The notes: generated by a model not told the origin, from the sequence alone. A stretch of 7,504 nt of DNA from an uncultured Alphaproteobacteria bacterium (GCA_937935995.1 CALGXF010000014.1:1-7504), one strand, 5' to 3'. Shown: positions 1-6,427, numbered from the stretch's first letter. Program-made: numbers and translations.

Positions 1-14
1 GATCTGGGGGGGGG
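1..14. other. Probable adapter remnant plus poly-G at contig left end
   Basis: The first five bases, GATCT, equal the inner end of the Illumina adapter (reverse complement of AGATC), and they are followed by nine consecutive G. Alone this would be weak. The opposite end of the window carries twelve bases of the same adapter in the matching outward orientation, so an artefact is the better reading. The true upstream sequence of the first gene, including any -35 element, is therefore missing or corrupted. Confidence 0.65.
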
Positions 15-16
15 TA

Positions 17-25
17 TGGTATAAT
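17..25 (+). promoter_or_regulatory. Extended -10 promoter of the ankyrin-repeat gene
   Basis: A perfect TATAAT lies at 20-25, preceded by TGG at 17-19, which gives an extended -10 (TGn) element. The matching -35 would fall within or before the poly-G run and cannot be read. Transcription would start near 32, giving a leader of about 60 bases before the ATG at 93. Confidence 0.6.
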
Positions 26-27
26 GA

Positions 28-57
28 AAGAAGAGAAAGAGACAAACTTCTCTTTTT
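28..57 (+). other. Hairpin in the 5' leader of the ankyrin-repeat gene
   Basis: Bases 28-37 can pair with 48-57 in a ten-pair, A/U-rich stem with one G-U wobble and a ten-base loop. The 3' arm ends in a run of T. It sits at the very start of the predicted transcript, so it could stabilise the 5' end or act as a weak attenuator. No function is shown. The purine-rich/pyrimidine-rich composition could also produce such pairing by chance. Confidence 0.3.
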
Positions 58-81
58 GTGAATGAAAATTTGAAAATATAC

Positions 82-86
82 GGAGG
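82..86 (+). promoter_or_regulatory. Shine-Dalgarno of the ankyrin-repeat gene
   Basis: GGAGG sits six bases before the ATG at 93. This is a near-optimal ribosome binding site and fixes the start codon. Confidence 0.85.
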
Positions 87-92
87 ATTAAA

Positions 93-1223
93 ATGGAAGT
101 TAAAGATTATGAGATTAATGGCCATCAAGTTCGCTTCACGGAAAAACCGGTTCCCAGCAAAGATGGATGGCGTGTAAAAAAGATACGTTCGGATGAGAAT
201 TATGATTTGTTACGTGATAAACGCATTTCGAATTGGGTAGAGCCTTGCATTCGGTGTGGCGTTGATGATAGCGGAAAGTTAAGATCTGTTTCCTTGTTCC
301 CGAGTGGGGAAGACAGAGCGTCTCCTATAGCTGCCCGTACTTTCATATTTGATGAAAACGGTAACCTTACAGAGCAGATAACGCGAAATGAAAAATTTGA
401 AGAAACCGTTAAGTTCAATGAAAACGGACAAATGGCAGAATGTGAAATAAAAGACAAGCGATATGGTGGTGGGTATATTGAACAATATTTTGATGAAAAT
501 GGAGATGTGAACCGAGTCAGGCATTGGCAATGGTCCGGTAATGATGATTGGACAGTTGACCAGAAGTTTGAAAAAGAAAACGCTCCGCAAGTAGAACGTG
601 TCCTTTCTGAAAAAGAAGAGGAAAAAGTGTGCGTGGTTGGAAATTATGCCTTGAATATGTTAAGGCAAAATCCTGAATTGTCCAAAGAAACGCAACAGAT
701 ACAACAAGTTCTGGAAGCGCAATTTAAACTGGACAATGAACCGACCAATGATATCACGGCAATGATGAAAAATATCGGTAATACCTTTATGGAAGCTGTT
801 GTTAGCGGGCGAACAGACATTGTAAGTGCTCTGTTAGATGCAGGTGTTAGTCCGAATATTAAATCGGAAAACAATATGGATACACCGTTAATTGCATCGA
901 TTCGAAATGGGAATTCCGCTATGTTTTCTTTATTATCATCTCATGGTGCGGATTTTCATCAAAAGAATGAAGAGGGTCAGTCACCGGCCGATGTTGCTCA
1001 TCGTAAAGAAGATAAATTTTTTATAGATGCTTTGAAGAAAGAAGAAAATGCTGACGGATTGAAGGAAAACTTGCGAGATTTGGAAGCAAAAGGTGAAGTC
1101 TCCGCGCCGACGATACCGCCAAGGGAAGCCTCTTCCTATTCTTTGACAGAGGAATATGCCCGTGGAAACGATGTTTCATTTTCTGTTTCGAATGCGGCGC
1201 TGGTAAAAAATAAAGGGCGGTAA
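93..1223 (+). CDS. Ankyrin-repeat protein with N-terminal DENG-type repeats
   Basis: A 376-residue protein of unknown function. Residues 80-145 hold three loosely spaced motifs, FDENGNL (86), FNENGQM (108) and FDENGDV (133), which resemble the strand-turn core of YwqK/MORN-type repeats. A charged, probably helical linker follows (about 155-225). Residues about 229-316 form two recognisable ankyrin repeats and a degenerate third: the cores around 'EAVVSGRTDIVSALLDAG' and 'PLIASIRNGNSAMFSLL', then 'SPADVAHRKE'. The tail (about 335-376) is rich in Ser, Pro and charged residues, looks disordered and ends in basic residues. There is no signal peptide or membrane segment, so the protein is cytoplasmic or exported by a route without a Sec signal. 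The start is set by a strong Shine-Dalgarno sequence. Its own promoter and terminator make it monocistronic. Ankyrin proteins usually mediate protein-protein binding, and in host-associated bacteria some are secreted effectors, but here that is only a hypothesis. Confidence 0.85.
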   Translation: MEVKDYEINGHQVRFTEKPVPSKDGWRVKKIRSDENYDLLRDKRISNWVEPCIRCGVDDSGKLRSVSLFPSGEDRASPIAARTFIFDENGNLTEQITRNEKFEETVKFNENGQMAECEIKDKRYGGGYIEQYFDENGDVNRVRHWQWSGNDDWTVDQKFEKENAPQVERVLSEKEEEKVCVVGNYALNMLRQNPELSKETQQIQQVLEAQFKLDNEPTNDITAMMKNIGNTFMEAVVSGRTDIVSALLDAGVSPNIKSENNMDTPLIASIRNGNSAMFSLLSSHGADFHQKNEEGQSPADVAHRKEDKFFIDALKKEENADGLKENLRDLEAKGEVSAPTIPPREASSYSLTEEYARGNDVSFSVSNAALVKNKGR

Positions 1224-1226
1224 AGA

Positions 1227-1260
1227 AAAGGGCAAGGAAACTTGCCCTTTATTCTTTTTT
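1227..1260 (+). terminator. Rho-independent terminator of the ankyrin-repeat gene
   Basis: A perfect ten-pair stem (1227-1236 with 1241-1250) closes a GAAA tetraloop and is followed by ATTCTTTTTT. It begins three bases after the TAA stop. This is a textbook intrinsic terminator and isolates the gene from what follows. Confidence 0.93.
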
Positions 1261-1353
1261 GGTGTTGCCGTTAAATCCCCCAATGCATGCAAGAAAAATG
1301 GGTTAAAGAAATTTTTAAAGAACAACTTGATTGCGGAAAAGGACAAACCTGTG

Positions 1354-1378
1354 AAAAAAGGAGCCGGTTGGCTCCTTT
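1354..1378 (-). terminator. Rho-independent terminator of glyQS
   Basis: On the minus strand a perfect nine-pair stem (1370-1378 with 1357-1365) closes a four-base loop and runs into six T (complement of 1354-1359, three of which also pair). It lies seven bases past the glyQS stop codon. The 93 bases between this terminator and the preceding plus-strand one (1261-1353) hold nothing I can recognise. Confidence 0.9.
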
Positions 1379-1385
1379 ATCATGG

Positions 1386-2750
1386 TTATACGAAATGTTT
1401 TCTGAAATAATCGGCTAAATCAGAAACGGCAATGCGTTCTTGCGCCATCGTGTCGCGGTCACGGATTGTGACGGTAGCCGGTTGTTTTTCAATCGTTTCA
1501 AAGTCTACCGTTACACAAAACGGTGTACCGATTTCATCGTGACGACGATAAGCTTTCCCGATGTTTCCGGAATCTTCCAACATGATACGCCCGATACCGG
1601 TTTTTAATAACATGTTTTTAATTTCATGCGCTTTTTGCATGATATCCGGATTGTTCCGTTTCAACGGAATAACAGCCACTTTCACCGGTGCCAGATGCTT
1701 CTTTAATTTCAAAACGGTTCGTGTTTCTCCGTTGGGCAGCGTTTCTTCATTGTAAGCTTCCGTTAAAACCGCCAACACACCGCGGTCAACCCCGGCAGAC
1801 GGTTCAATGACGAACGGGACAAACCATTTCTTTTCCTGATCATCAAAAACAGCCAATTTAGCTTCACTGTCTTTGTTTTCATGAACATGCGCCGTTAATC
1901 CTAATTCATTTTGATAACGGGTGTGATTTCCTAAATCATAATCTGTCCGGTTAGCAATGCCTTCCAATTCTTCTATGCCGTGCGGGAATTTAAATTCAAT
2001 ATCATACGTCGCTTTGGAATAATGGGCTAAATCTTCTTTCGCGATTTTATGAATGTGAATGTTTTCCGGTTTTAAGCCTTGTTCTTCCCACCATTTAACA
2101 CGCGCTTCTTTCCATTTTTCATGCCATTCTTCATCGGTACCCGGTTTGACAAAAAATTCCAATTCCATTTGTTCCATTTCGCGCACGCGGAAAACGAAGT
2201 TTCGGGGCGTAATTTCATTCCGGAAAGATTTACCGATTTGGGCAATACCGAACGGCACTTTGCGAGACGTTGAATCAACAACATTTTTAAACTGCGTAAA
2301 AATGGCTTGAGCCGTTTCGGGGCGCAAATACGCATAATTCGAGCCGTCTTCAATCGGGCCGACAGTCGTTTTAAACATCAAGTTAAACGGCCGCGGTTCC
2401 GTTAAATCCGTTGACCCGCAATTCGGACATGTACCGTCTTTAATATGATCGGCGCGCATCCGTGCTTTGCACTTTTTACAATCGCATAACGGATCCGTAA
2501 AAGTCGCTTCATGACCGCTGTACTGTAAAACTTTGCGATGCGTTAAAATCGCGGCATCCAATCCTTCGACATCATCGCGTTCATACACCATCGACCGCCA
2601 CCAAGCAGCCTTTAAATTGTTTTTCAGCTCGACCCCCAAAGGACCGTAGTCATAAATACCTTGTAAGCCGCCGTAAATATCGGCATTTTGGAAAATAAAT
2701 CCGCGGCGTTTGCATAAACTGACCAATTGATCCATCGTGGTTGCAGCCAT
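1386..2750 (-). CDS. glyQS: Glycine--tRNA ligase, homodimeric (alpha2) class II type
   Basis: Charges tRNA-Gly with glycine using ATP, in the cytoplasm. At 454 residues it matches the length of the single-chain dimeric GlyRS and not the separate alpha and beta subunits of the tetrameric enzyme. Visible features: the N-terminal 'SLCKRRGFIFQNADIYGG' block; a cysteine cluster likely to bind zinc (Cys89, 91, 94, 108, 111); motif 2 around 'GKSFRNEITPRN' (173-184) with the following acidic Glu-rich strand; motif 3 'EPSAGVDRGVLAVL' (316-329); and an anticodon-binding domain from about 355 to the end. An in-frame ATG exists at 2765, but it has no Shine-Dalgarno sequence. That ATG overlaps a GGAG lying nine bases before the ATG at 2750, which also gives the usual family N-terminus, so 2750 is preferred. 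The gene has its own promoter and terminator. Most Alphaproteobacteria use the tetrameric GlyQ/GlyS enzyme, so this type may mark lineage-specific replacement. Confidence 0.96.
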   Translation of the reverse strand: MAATTMDQLVSLCKRRGFIFQNADIYGGLQGIYDYGPLGVELKNNLKAAWWRSMVYERDDVEGLDAAILTHRKVLQYSGHEATFTDPLCDCKKCKARMRADHIKDGTCPNCGSTDLTEPRPFNLMFKTTVGPIEDGSNYAYLRPETAQAIFTQFKNVVDSTSRKVPFGIAQIGKSFRNEITPRNFVFRVREMEQMELEFFVKPGTDEEWHEKWKEARVKWWEEQGLKPENIHIHKIAKEDLAHYSKATYDIEFKFPHGIEELEGIANRTDYDLGNHTRYQNELGLTAHVHENKDSEAKLAVFDDQEKKWFVPFVIEPSAGVDRGVLAVLTEAYNEETLPNGETRTVLKLKKHLAPVKVAVIPLKRNNPDIMQKAHEIKNMLLKTGIGRIMLEDSGNIGKAYRRHDEIGTPFCVTVDFETIEKQPATVTIRDRDTMAQERIAVSDLADYFRKHFV

Positions 2751-2759
2751 TTTAAAATA

Positions 2760-2763
2760 CTCC
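2760..2763 (-). promoter_or_regulatory. Shine-Dalgarno that decides the glyQS start
   Basis: GGAG on the minus strand, nine bases before the ATG at 2750. It overlaps the upstream in-frame ATG at 2765, which itself has no purine-rich site in front. This favours the shorter protein by five residues. Confidence 0.65.
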
Positions 2764-2797
2764 ATTTATATGATTGTTTATCGAAAACTAAATCGGC

Positions 2798-2825
2798 ATT
2801 ATAGGCTGTTTTCTTGATAAGTCAA
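2798..2825 (-). promoter_or_regulatory. Promoter of glyQS
   Basis: On the minus strand TTGACT (2825-2820) is followed by a 16-base spacer and a perfect TATAAT (2803-2798). Transcription should start near 2791, giving a leader of about 40 bases to the ATG at 2750. No T-box-like leader fits in that length, so regulation by uncharged tRNA through a T-box is excluded for this promoter. Confidence 0.8.
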
Positions 2826-2865
2826 GTCCTCGATGAATAAAGAAAAACTTTCCTTTAAAAAAAGA

Positions 2866-2894
2866 TTGACATTTGGGCAAAAGCGCGATATTTC
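2866..2894 (+). promoter_or_regulatory. Promoter of the tRNA-Leu/rnd/lpt operon
   Basis: A perfect -35 TTGACA (2866-2871) is followed after 17 bases by a weak -10, TATTTC (2889-2894). Transcription would start near 2901, about 18 bases before the mature tRNA. It diverges from the glyQS promoter, with about 40 bases between the two -35 boxes. No other convincing promoter is seen further down in front of the rnd, kdsD or lpt genes. Confidence 0.6.
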
Positions 2895-2918
2895 TGTTCT
2901 CATTAAACGTCTTATAAA

Positions 2919-3003
2919 GCCCAGATGGCGGAATTGGTAGACGCGCTCGTTTCAGGTGCGAGTGTTGCAAGACATGGAGGTTCGAGTCCTCTTCTGGGCA
3001 CCA
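2919..3003 (+). tRNA. tRNA-Leu (anticodon CAG)
   Basis: Class II tRNA that decodes CUG. The acceptor arms GCCCAGA (2919-2925) and TCTGGGC (2993-2999) pair perfectly over seven bases. The D arm contains GAATTGGTAGA, typical of leucine tRNAs. The anticodon stem 2946-2950/2958-2962 encloses the loop TTCAGGT with CAG at 2953-2955. A long variable arm forms a short hairpin (about 2963-2974). The T arm has TTCGAGT in its loop. The discriminator is A, as expected for leucine, and CCA is encoded (3001-3003). The next gene starts only 18 bases later with no terminator between, so the tRNA is probably cut out of a longer messenger. Confidence 0.97.
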
Positions 3004-3011
3004 TCTATTGA

Positions 3012-3017
3012 AAGGAA
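3012..3017 (+). promoter_or_regulatory. Shine-Dalgarno of rnd
   Basis: AAGGAA lies four bases before the ATG at 3022. It rules out longer in-frame readings that would begin inside the tRNA. Confidence 0.7.
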
Positions 3018-3021
3018 ATTT

Positions 3022-3633
3022 ATGGGACAAATATTCTTTTTTAAGGGCGATTTGCCTGATCACATTACTTTCCAAGACTCAATAGCGGTGGATACGGAAA
3101 CGATGGGGTTAAACCTGCATCGCGATCGGTTGTGTTTGGTTCAAATCGGGGACGGCAAAGGCAACAGTTATTTAACGCAGATTCAAAAAGGGGTTGAACC
3201 TAAAAATTTGAAAAAAGTGTTAAGTGACCCTCAATTATTGAAAATTTTCCATTTTGCCCGGTTTGATGTGGCAGCTATTCAACAGTATTTAGGGATAACC
3301 TGTGCACCGGTCTATTGTACGAAAATCGCACATAAATTGGTTCGTCCCAGCGCTTCATCGCATGGATTAAAGGCGTTGTGTCAGGAGTTTTTGGGAATAA
3401 CCCTGTCTAAAGAACAGCAAGTTTCCGACTGGGGTGCGCCGGACTTAACCGAAGAACAAAAAGGATATGCGGCCGGGGATGTTCTTTATCTGCATCAGTT
3501 GAAAGAAAAGCTGGATATCTTGCTTGAACGGGAAGGGCGTGCCGCGTTGGCACAGGCTTGCTTTGATTTTATTCCGGCTCGGGCAGAATTGGATTTGTTG
3601 GGATTTGATAATCCTGATATTTTTGAACACTGA
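3022..3633 (+). CDS. rnd: Ribonuclease D-like 3'-5' exonuclease (DEDDy, short form)
   Basis: A 203-residue cytoplasmic exonuclease of the DEDDy (DnaQ-like) superfamily, expected to trim RNA 3' ends such as tRNA precursors using two divalent metal ions. All catalytic positions are visible: Asp24 and Glu26 in 'VDTET' (motif I), Asp82 in 'HFARFD' (motif II), Tyr149 and Asp153 in 'YAAGD' (motif III). It consists of the exonuclease domain alone and lacks the C-terminal HRDC domains of the about 375-residue E. coli RNase D. Short forms like this are common in Alphaproteobacteria next to kdsD. The frame is open upstream into the tRNA, but the ATG at 3022 has a Shine-Dalgarno sequence and gives the proper domain start. 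kdsD follows after 22 bases. The substrate of the short form cannot be told from sequence. The tRNA directly upstream is suggestive only. Confidence 0.93.
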   Translation: MGQIFFFKGDLPDHITFQDSIAVDTETMGLNLHRDRLCLVQIGDGKGNSYLTQIQKGVEPKNLKKVLSDPQLLKIFHFARFDVAAIQQYLGITCAPVYCTKIAHKLVRPSASSHGLKALCQEFLGITLSKEQQVSDWGAPDLTEEQKGYAAGDVLYLHQLKEKLDILLEREGRAALAQACFDFIPARAELDLLGFDNPDIFEH

Positions 3634-3655
3634 TTTTTGAATAACAGAGGAAAAA

Positions 3656-4615
3656 ATGGAAAAACAAGAGATTATCCATGTAGGTAAGCATGTATTGGAT
3701 ATGGAAGCGGATGCTGTTAAAAAATTGTCTGCCGACTTGGGCGATGATTTTTATAATGCCGTTCAAATGCTGTATAAAACAAAAGGTCGCGTGATTGTGA
3801 CAGGGATGGGGAAAAGCGGTCATATCGGTAAAAAAATCGCGGCAACATTGGCCTCTGTCGGCACGCCGGCTTTCTTTGTCCACCCGGCCGAAGCCAGCCA
3901 CGGGGATTTAGGCATGTTTACAACCGATGACACGATTTTGGCTTTGTCCAATTCCGGTGAATCTAAAGAATTAGCCGATGTTATTGCTTATTCACGCCGG
4001 TTCGGTATTCCGATGATTTGTATGGTCGGCAATCGTGAAAGCACGCTGGCCAAAGCGTCTGATTTGATTTTATGCTATCCGCCGTTTGAAGAAGCTTGCT
4101 CTTTCGGGATGGCGCCGACAACTTCGACGACGTTAAGCTTGGCTTTGGGGGATGCGCTGGCAATGACTTTGTTGGAAATGAAAGGGTTTTCTCGGGAACA
4201 ATATAAGGTTCGTCACCCGGGTGGTAAATTAGGAGCAATGTTATTGAAAGCTCAAGAATTAATGGTCAAAGGGGACGACATGCCGATTGTGAAAACAAAT
4301 ACACCGATGTCGGATGCTTTGATTGAAATGACGGCCAAAAGTTTAGGATGCGTCGGGATTACAGATGACGCCGGAAATTTAGTCGGCATTATCACGGATG
4401 GGGACTTGCGCCGGCACATGAGTATGAATATGTTGTCTCAAACGGCCGGGGACGTCATGACAAGTCATCCGAAAACCGTGACGGGAGATTTGTTGGCTGC
4501 CGAAGCGGTGCGGATGATGAACGATCAAAAAATTACGACTTTGTTTGTGGTGGAAGGTCAACATCCGGTGGGTGTGTTGCATCTTCACAGATGTTTGCAA
4601 GCCGGGGTGGTTTAG
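3656..4615 (+). CDS. kdsD: Arabinose-5-phosphate isomerase (KdsD/KpsF family)
   Basis: Interconverts D-ribulose 5-phosphate and D-arabinose 5-phosphate, the first committed step to Kdo, the inner-core sugar of LPS. The protein has 319 residues and family-typical architecture. An SIS sugar-isomerase domain spans about 35-180, with 'TGMGKSGH' (49-56) and 'SNSGESKE' (98-105). The 'RHPGGKLG' block (186-193) follows. Two CBS domains come last (about 205-260 and 268-319). The residues proposed as catalytic in E. coli KdsD (Lys59, Glu111, Glu152, His193) correspond with a constant offset of six to Lys53, Glu105, Glu146 and His187, so the enzyme should be active. CBS domains usually sense nucleotides or other small ligands and may regulate it. 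An AGAGGA Shine-Dalgarno sits four bases before the ATG. The TAG stop touches the start codon of the next gene. Its place in front of the lpt genes favours the LPS housekeeping role over a capsule (kpsF) role. Confidence 0.96.
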   Translation: MEKQEIIHVGKHVLDMEADAVKKLSADLGDDFYNAVQMLYKTKGRVIVTGMGKSGHIGKKIAATLASVGTPAFFVHPAEASHGDLGMFTTDDTILALSNSGESKELADVIAYSRRFGIPMICMVGNRESTLAKASDLILCYPPFEEACSFGMAPTTSTTLSLALGDALAMTLLEMKGFSREQYKVRHPGGKLGAMLLKAQELMVKGDDMPIVKTNTPMSDALIEMTAKSLGCVGITDDAGNLVGIITDGDLRRHMSMNMLSQTAGDVMTSHPKTVTGDLLAAEAVRMMNDQKITTLFVVEGQHPVGVLHLHRCLQAGVV

Positions 4616-5668
4616 GTGAAAAATCCATCCAAGAAAATCAAACGCCATCATCGTTTTGTACGCCGGATGAAACTGGTGTTGATGACGTTGGCCGGTTTAA
4701 CGGCGGCTGCGTTGTTGTTGTGGCCGCAAATTGCCAAGCAACGCGATTTTTTGGATTCTTTGTTTAAACAAAGCATGGTTTCTTTTAATCGGACGGCTTC
4801 GATTGATATGGCTAAAGTTAAGTTTTTATCCGAAGACAAAAAAGGTCAGCCATTTACCATTATTTCCGAAAAAGTTTTGGAAACCGATCCTGAACAAAAG
4901 TTGGTTAAGTTAGACGATCCCGTCGGTCATATGACGTTGAATTCGGGTGTGAAAATTGTTTCTTCGTCTCCGTTTGCGTTTTTTTATCAAGATAAAGAAA
5001 TTTTAATTTTCCAAGATGAGGTTCAAGTTACGGCTGATAACGGTTATGTTGCTTATTTATCAAACGTGACGATGAACCACCGTGAGGAAACGGCGTCCAG
5101 TCCGGCTGCGGTAACGATTGAAGGGCCTAAAGGTAATTTAAAGGCCGAAGGATTTTATTTGTTCGACAACGGTGATAAAATTGATTTTCTCGGTAAATCA
5201 CGATTGGTGTTGAAAGATGATAAAAAAGGAAAGACATACGTGATTACCTCGACGAACGGCATGGAAGTTCGGCAAATGGCGCAAACGATGACGGCGAAAG
5301 AAAATGCGACTTTGACGGAGGAAATCAATAAACTGAATGCGGACATGATTACGGGTTATTTCACGCAGCCGGAGAAAAACAAATATGAGTTGCGGCGTAT
5401 GACGGCAACGGGTCATGTTAAAATCGTTACGCCGACGGAAACGGTTTATGGGGACAAAGCCGTTTATGATGTTTTGAAACAAACAGCAACGGTAACGGGA
5501 AAAGTGCGCATTGTTCGGGACGAAGGCGAAATGACGGGGGCTAAAGCTGTGATGGACATGCGAACCGGGGTCAGCCAAATGCATGCAGCGGATGGGTCGT
5601 CTCAATCGTCCGGCCGTGTTCGCGGTATTTTGTTGCCAAGTCAGTTAAAAAAAGATAAAGTAAATTAA
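4616..5668 (+). CDS. lptC: Fused LptC-LptA LPS transport protein
   Basis: Periplasmic bridge component of the Lpt machine that moves LPS from the inner to the outer membrane. The N-terminus is strongly basic (residues 1-19) and is followed by one membrane helix (about 19-37), giving the N-in topology of LptC. Residues about 55-200 match the LptC beta-jellyroll ('MAKVKFLSEDKKGQPFTI', 'FQDEVQVTADNGY', 'GPKGNLKAEGF'). From about 207 to 325 a second domain has LptA/OstA character: 'YVITSTNGMEV', 'LNADMITGYF', 'LRRMTATGHVKIV', 'YGDKAVYDV', 'ATVTGKVRIVRDEGEMTGAK'. These are normally two genes, LptA having its own signal peptide, but here the frame is continuous and no second signal peptide exists. 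The start is GTG directly after the kdsD stop, with GGGGTGG upstream, so translation is probably coupled. An ATG at 4667 is possible but would remove most of the basic tail. lptB follows after ten bases. Confidence 0.9.
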   Translation: MKNPSKKIKRHHRFVRRMKLVLMTLAGLTAAALLLWPQIAKQRDFLDSLFKQSMVSFNRTASIDMAKVKFLSEDKKGQPFTIISEKVLETDPEQKLVKLDDPVGHMTLNSGVKIVSSSPFAFFYQDKEILIFQDEVQVTADNGYVAYLSNVTMNHREETASSPAAVTIEGPKGNLKAEGFYLFDNGDKIDFLGKSRLVLKDDKKGKTYVITSTNGMEVRQMAQTMTAKENATLTEEINKLNADMITGYFTQPEKNKYELRRMTATGHVKIVTPTETVYGDKAVYDVLKQTATVTGKVRIVRDEGEMTGAKAVMDMRTGVSQMHAADGSSQSSGRVRGILLPSQLKKDKVN

Positions 5669-5678
5669 ACTTTAATAA

Positions 5679-6425
5679 ATGTCGGATAAGAAAATGGATG
5701 AAAGCAAAGGATTAATTGCCCAAGAAATCGGAAAATCGTACAAGAAACGAACGGTTTTGAAAAATATTTCCTTATCGGTTCATCAAGGAGAGGCTGTCGG
5801 TTTATTGGGGCCGAACGGCGCCGGAAAGACAACTTGCTTTTATTGTATTACGGGATTGATTAAGCCGGATTTCGGCCGAATTATGTTGGATGGGATTGAT
5901 ATTACGTCTTTGCCGATGTATCAACGGTCACGGTTAGGAATTGGATATTTGCCGCAGGAATCATCTATTTTCCGCGGATTGACCGTCGAAGAAAACATCA
6001 TGGCGGTTTTGGAAATTGTGGAACCGGATCCCGAGCAACGAGCGGCTCGATTGGATGCCTTGTTGGGGGAATTTTCGATTGCGCATTTGCGGAGCTGTTC
6101 TTCGAAAGCTTTATCCGGCGGCGAGCGGCGGCGGTTGGAAATTGCGCGGGCGTTGGCTTCTAATCCGTCATTTATTTTGTTGGATGAGCCTTTGGCCGGG
6201 ATTGATCCGATTGCCGTAGCGGAAATCAGGGATTTAGTCGGCCATCTTAAGAATCGTGGCTTGGGCGTTTTAATTACGGATCACAATGTTCGCGAAACTT
6301 TGGGCATTATCGACCGGGCATATATTTTAAGCGATGGCGTGATGTTAAAGGAAGGCACACCTGCTGAAATTGTCGAAGATGAACGTGTCCGCAAAATTTA
6401 TTTGGGTGAATCTTTTTCAATATAA
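5679..6425 (+). CDS. lptB: LPS export ABC transporter ATP-binding protein LptB
   Basis: Cytoplasmic ATPase of the LptB2FGC complex that extracts LPS from the inner membrane and pushes it onto the LptC/LptA bridge. The 248 residues form a single complete ABC domain: Walker A 'GPNGAGKT' (44-51), Q-loop Gln93 in 'YLPQESSIF', signature 'LSGGE' (145-149), Walker B 'FILLDE' (165-170) with catalytic Glu170, and switch His202 in 'ITDHNVRET'. The 'YLPQESSIFRGLTVEENI' stretch and the C-terminal 'YLGESF' are characteristic of LptB rather than the related branched-chain amino-acid ATPases. The permeases LptF and LptG are not in this window and are usually encoded elsewhere. The ATG at 5679 has no clear Shine-Dalgarno sequence, and a second in-frame ATG lies at 5694, so five residues are uncertain. 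Translation may be coupled to the preceding gene. The operon ends here with a terminator, without the rpoN gene often found next in Alphaproteobacteria. Confidence 0.96.
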   Translation: MSDKKMDESKGLIAQEIGKSYKKRTVLKNISLSVHQGEAVGLLGPNGAGKTTCFYCITGLIKPDFGRIMLDGIDITSLPMYQRSRLGIGYLPQESSIFRGLTVEENIMAVLEIVEPDPEQRAARLDALLGEFSIAHLRSCSSKALSGGERRRLEIARALASNPSFILLDEPLAGIDPIAVAEIRDLVGHLKNRGLGVLITDHNVRETLGIIDRAYILSDGVMLKEGTPAEIVEDERVRKIYLGESFSI

Positions 6426-6427
6426 AT

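Noticed and set aside
279..590. Minus-strand open frames within the ankyrin-repeat gene
   Set aside because: They lie antisense to a gene with clear start signals and domains, and lack ribosome binding sites and recognisable motifs.
1261..1353. Small gene between the two terminators
   Set aside because: Only very short frames occur (for example ATG at about 1282 ending after seven codons), with no ribosome binding site.
2750..2800. T-box or other riboswitch controlling glyQS
   Set aside because: The leader from the predicted start is only about 40 bases and has no terminator hairpin, too short for a T-box.
2956..3021. Extended N-terminus of RNase D starting inside the tRNA
   Set aside because: It would overlap the tRNA anticodon-to-acceptor region. 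The ATG at 3022 has a Shine-Dalgarno sequence and starts exactly at the domain.
5198..5605. Minus-strand open frame of 135 codons inside the lptC-lptA gene
   Set aside because: It lies antisense to a clear LptA domain. The translation is His/Arg/Phe-rich with no recognisable motif and no ribosome binding site.
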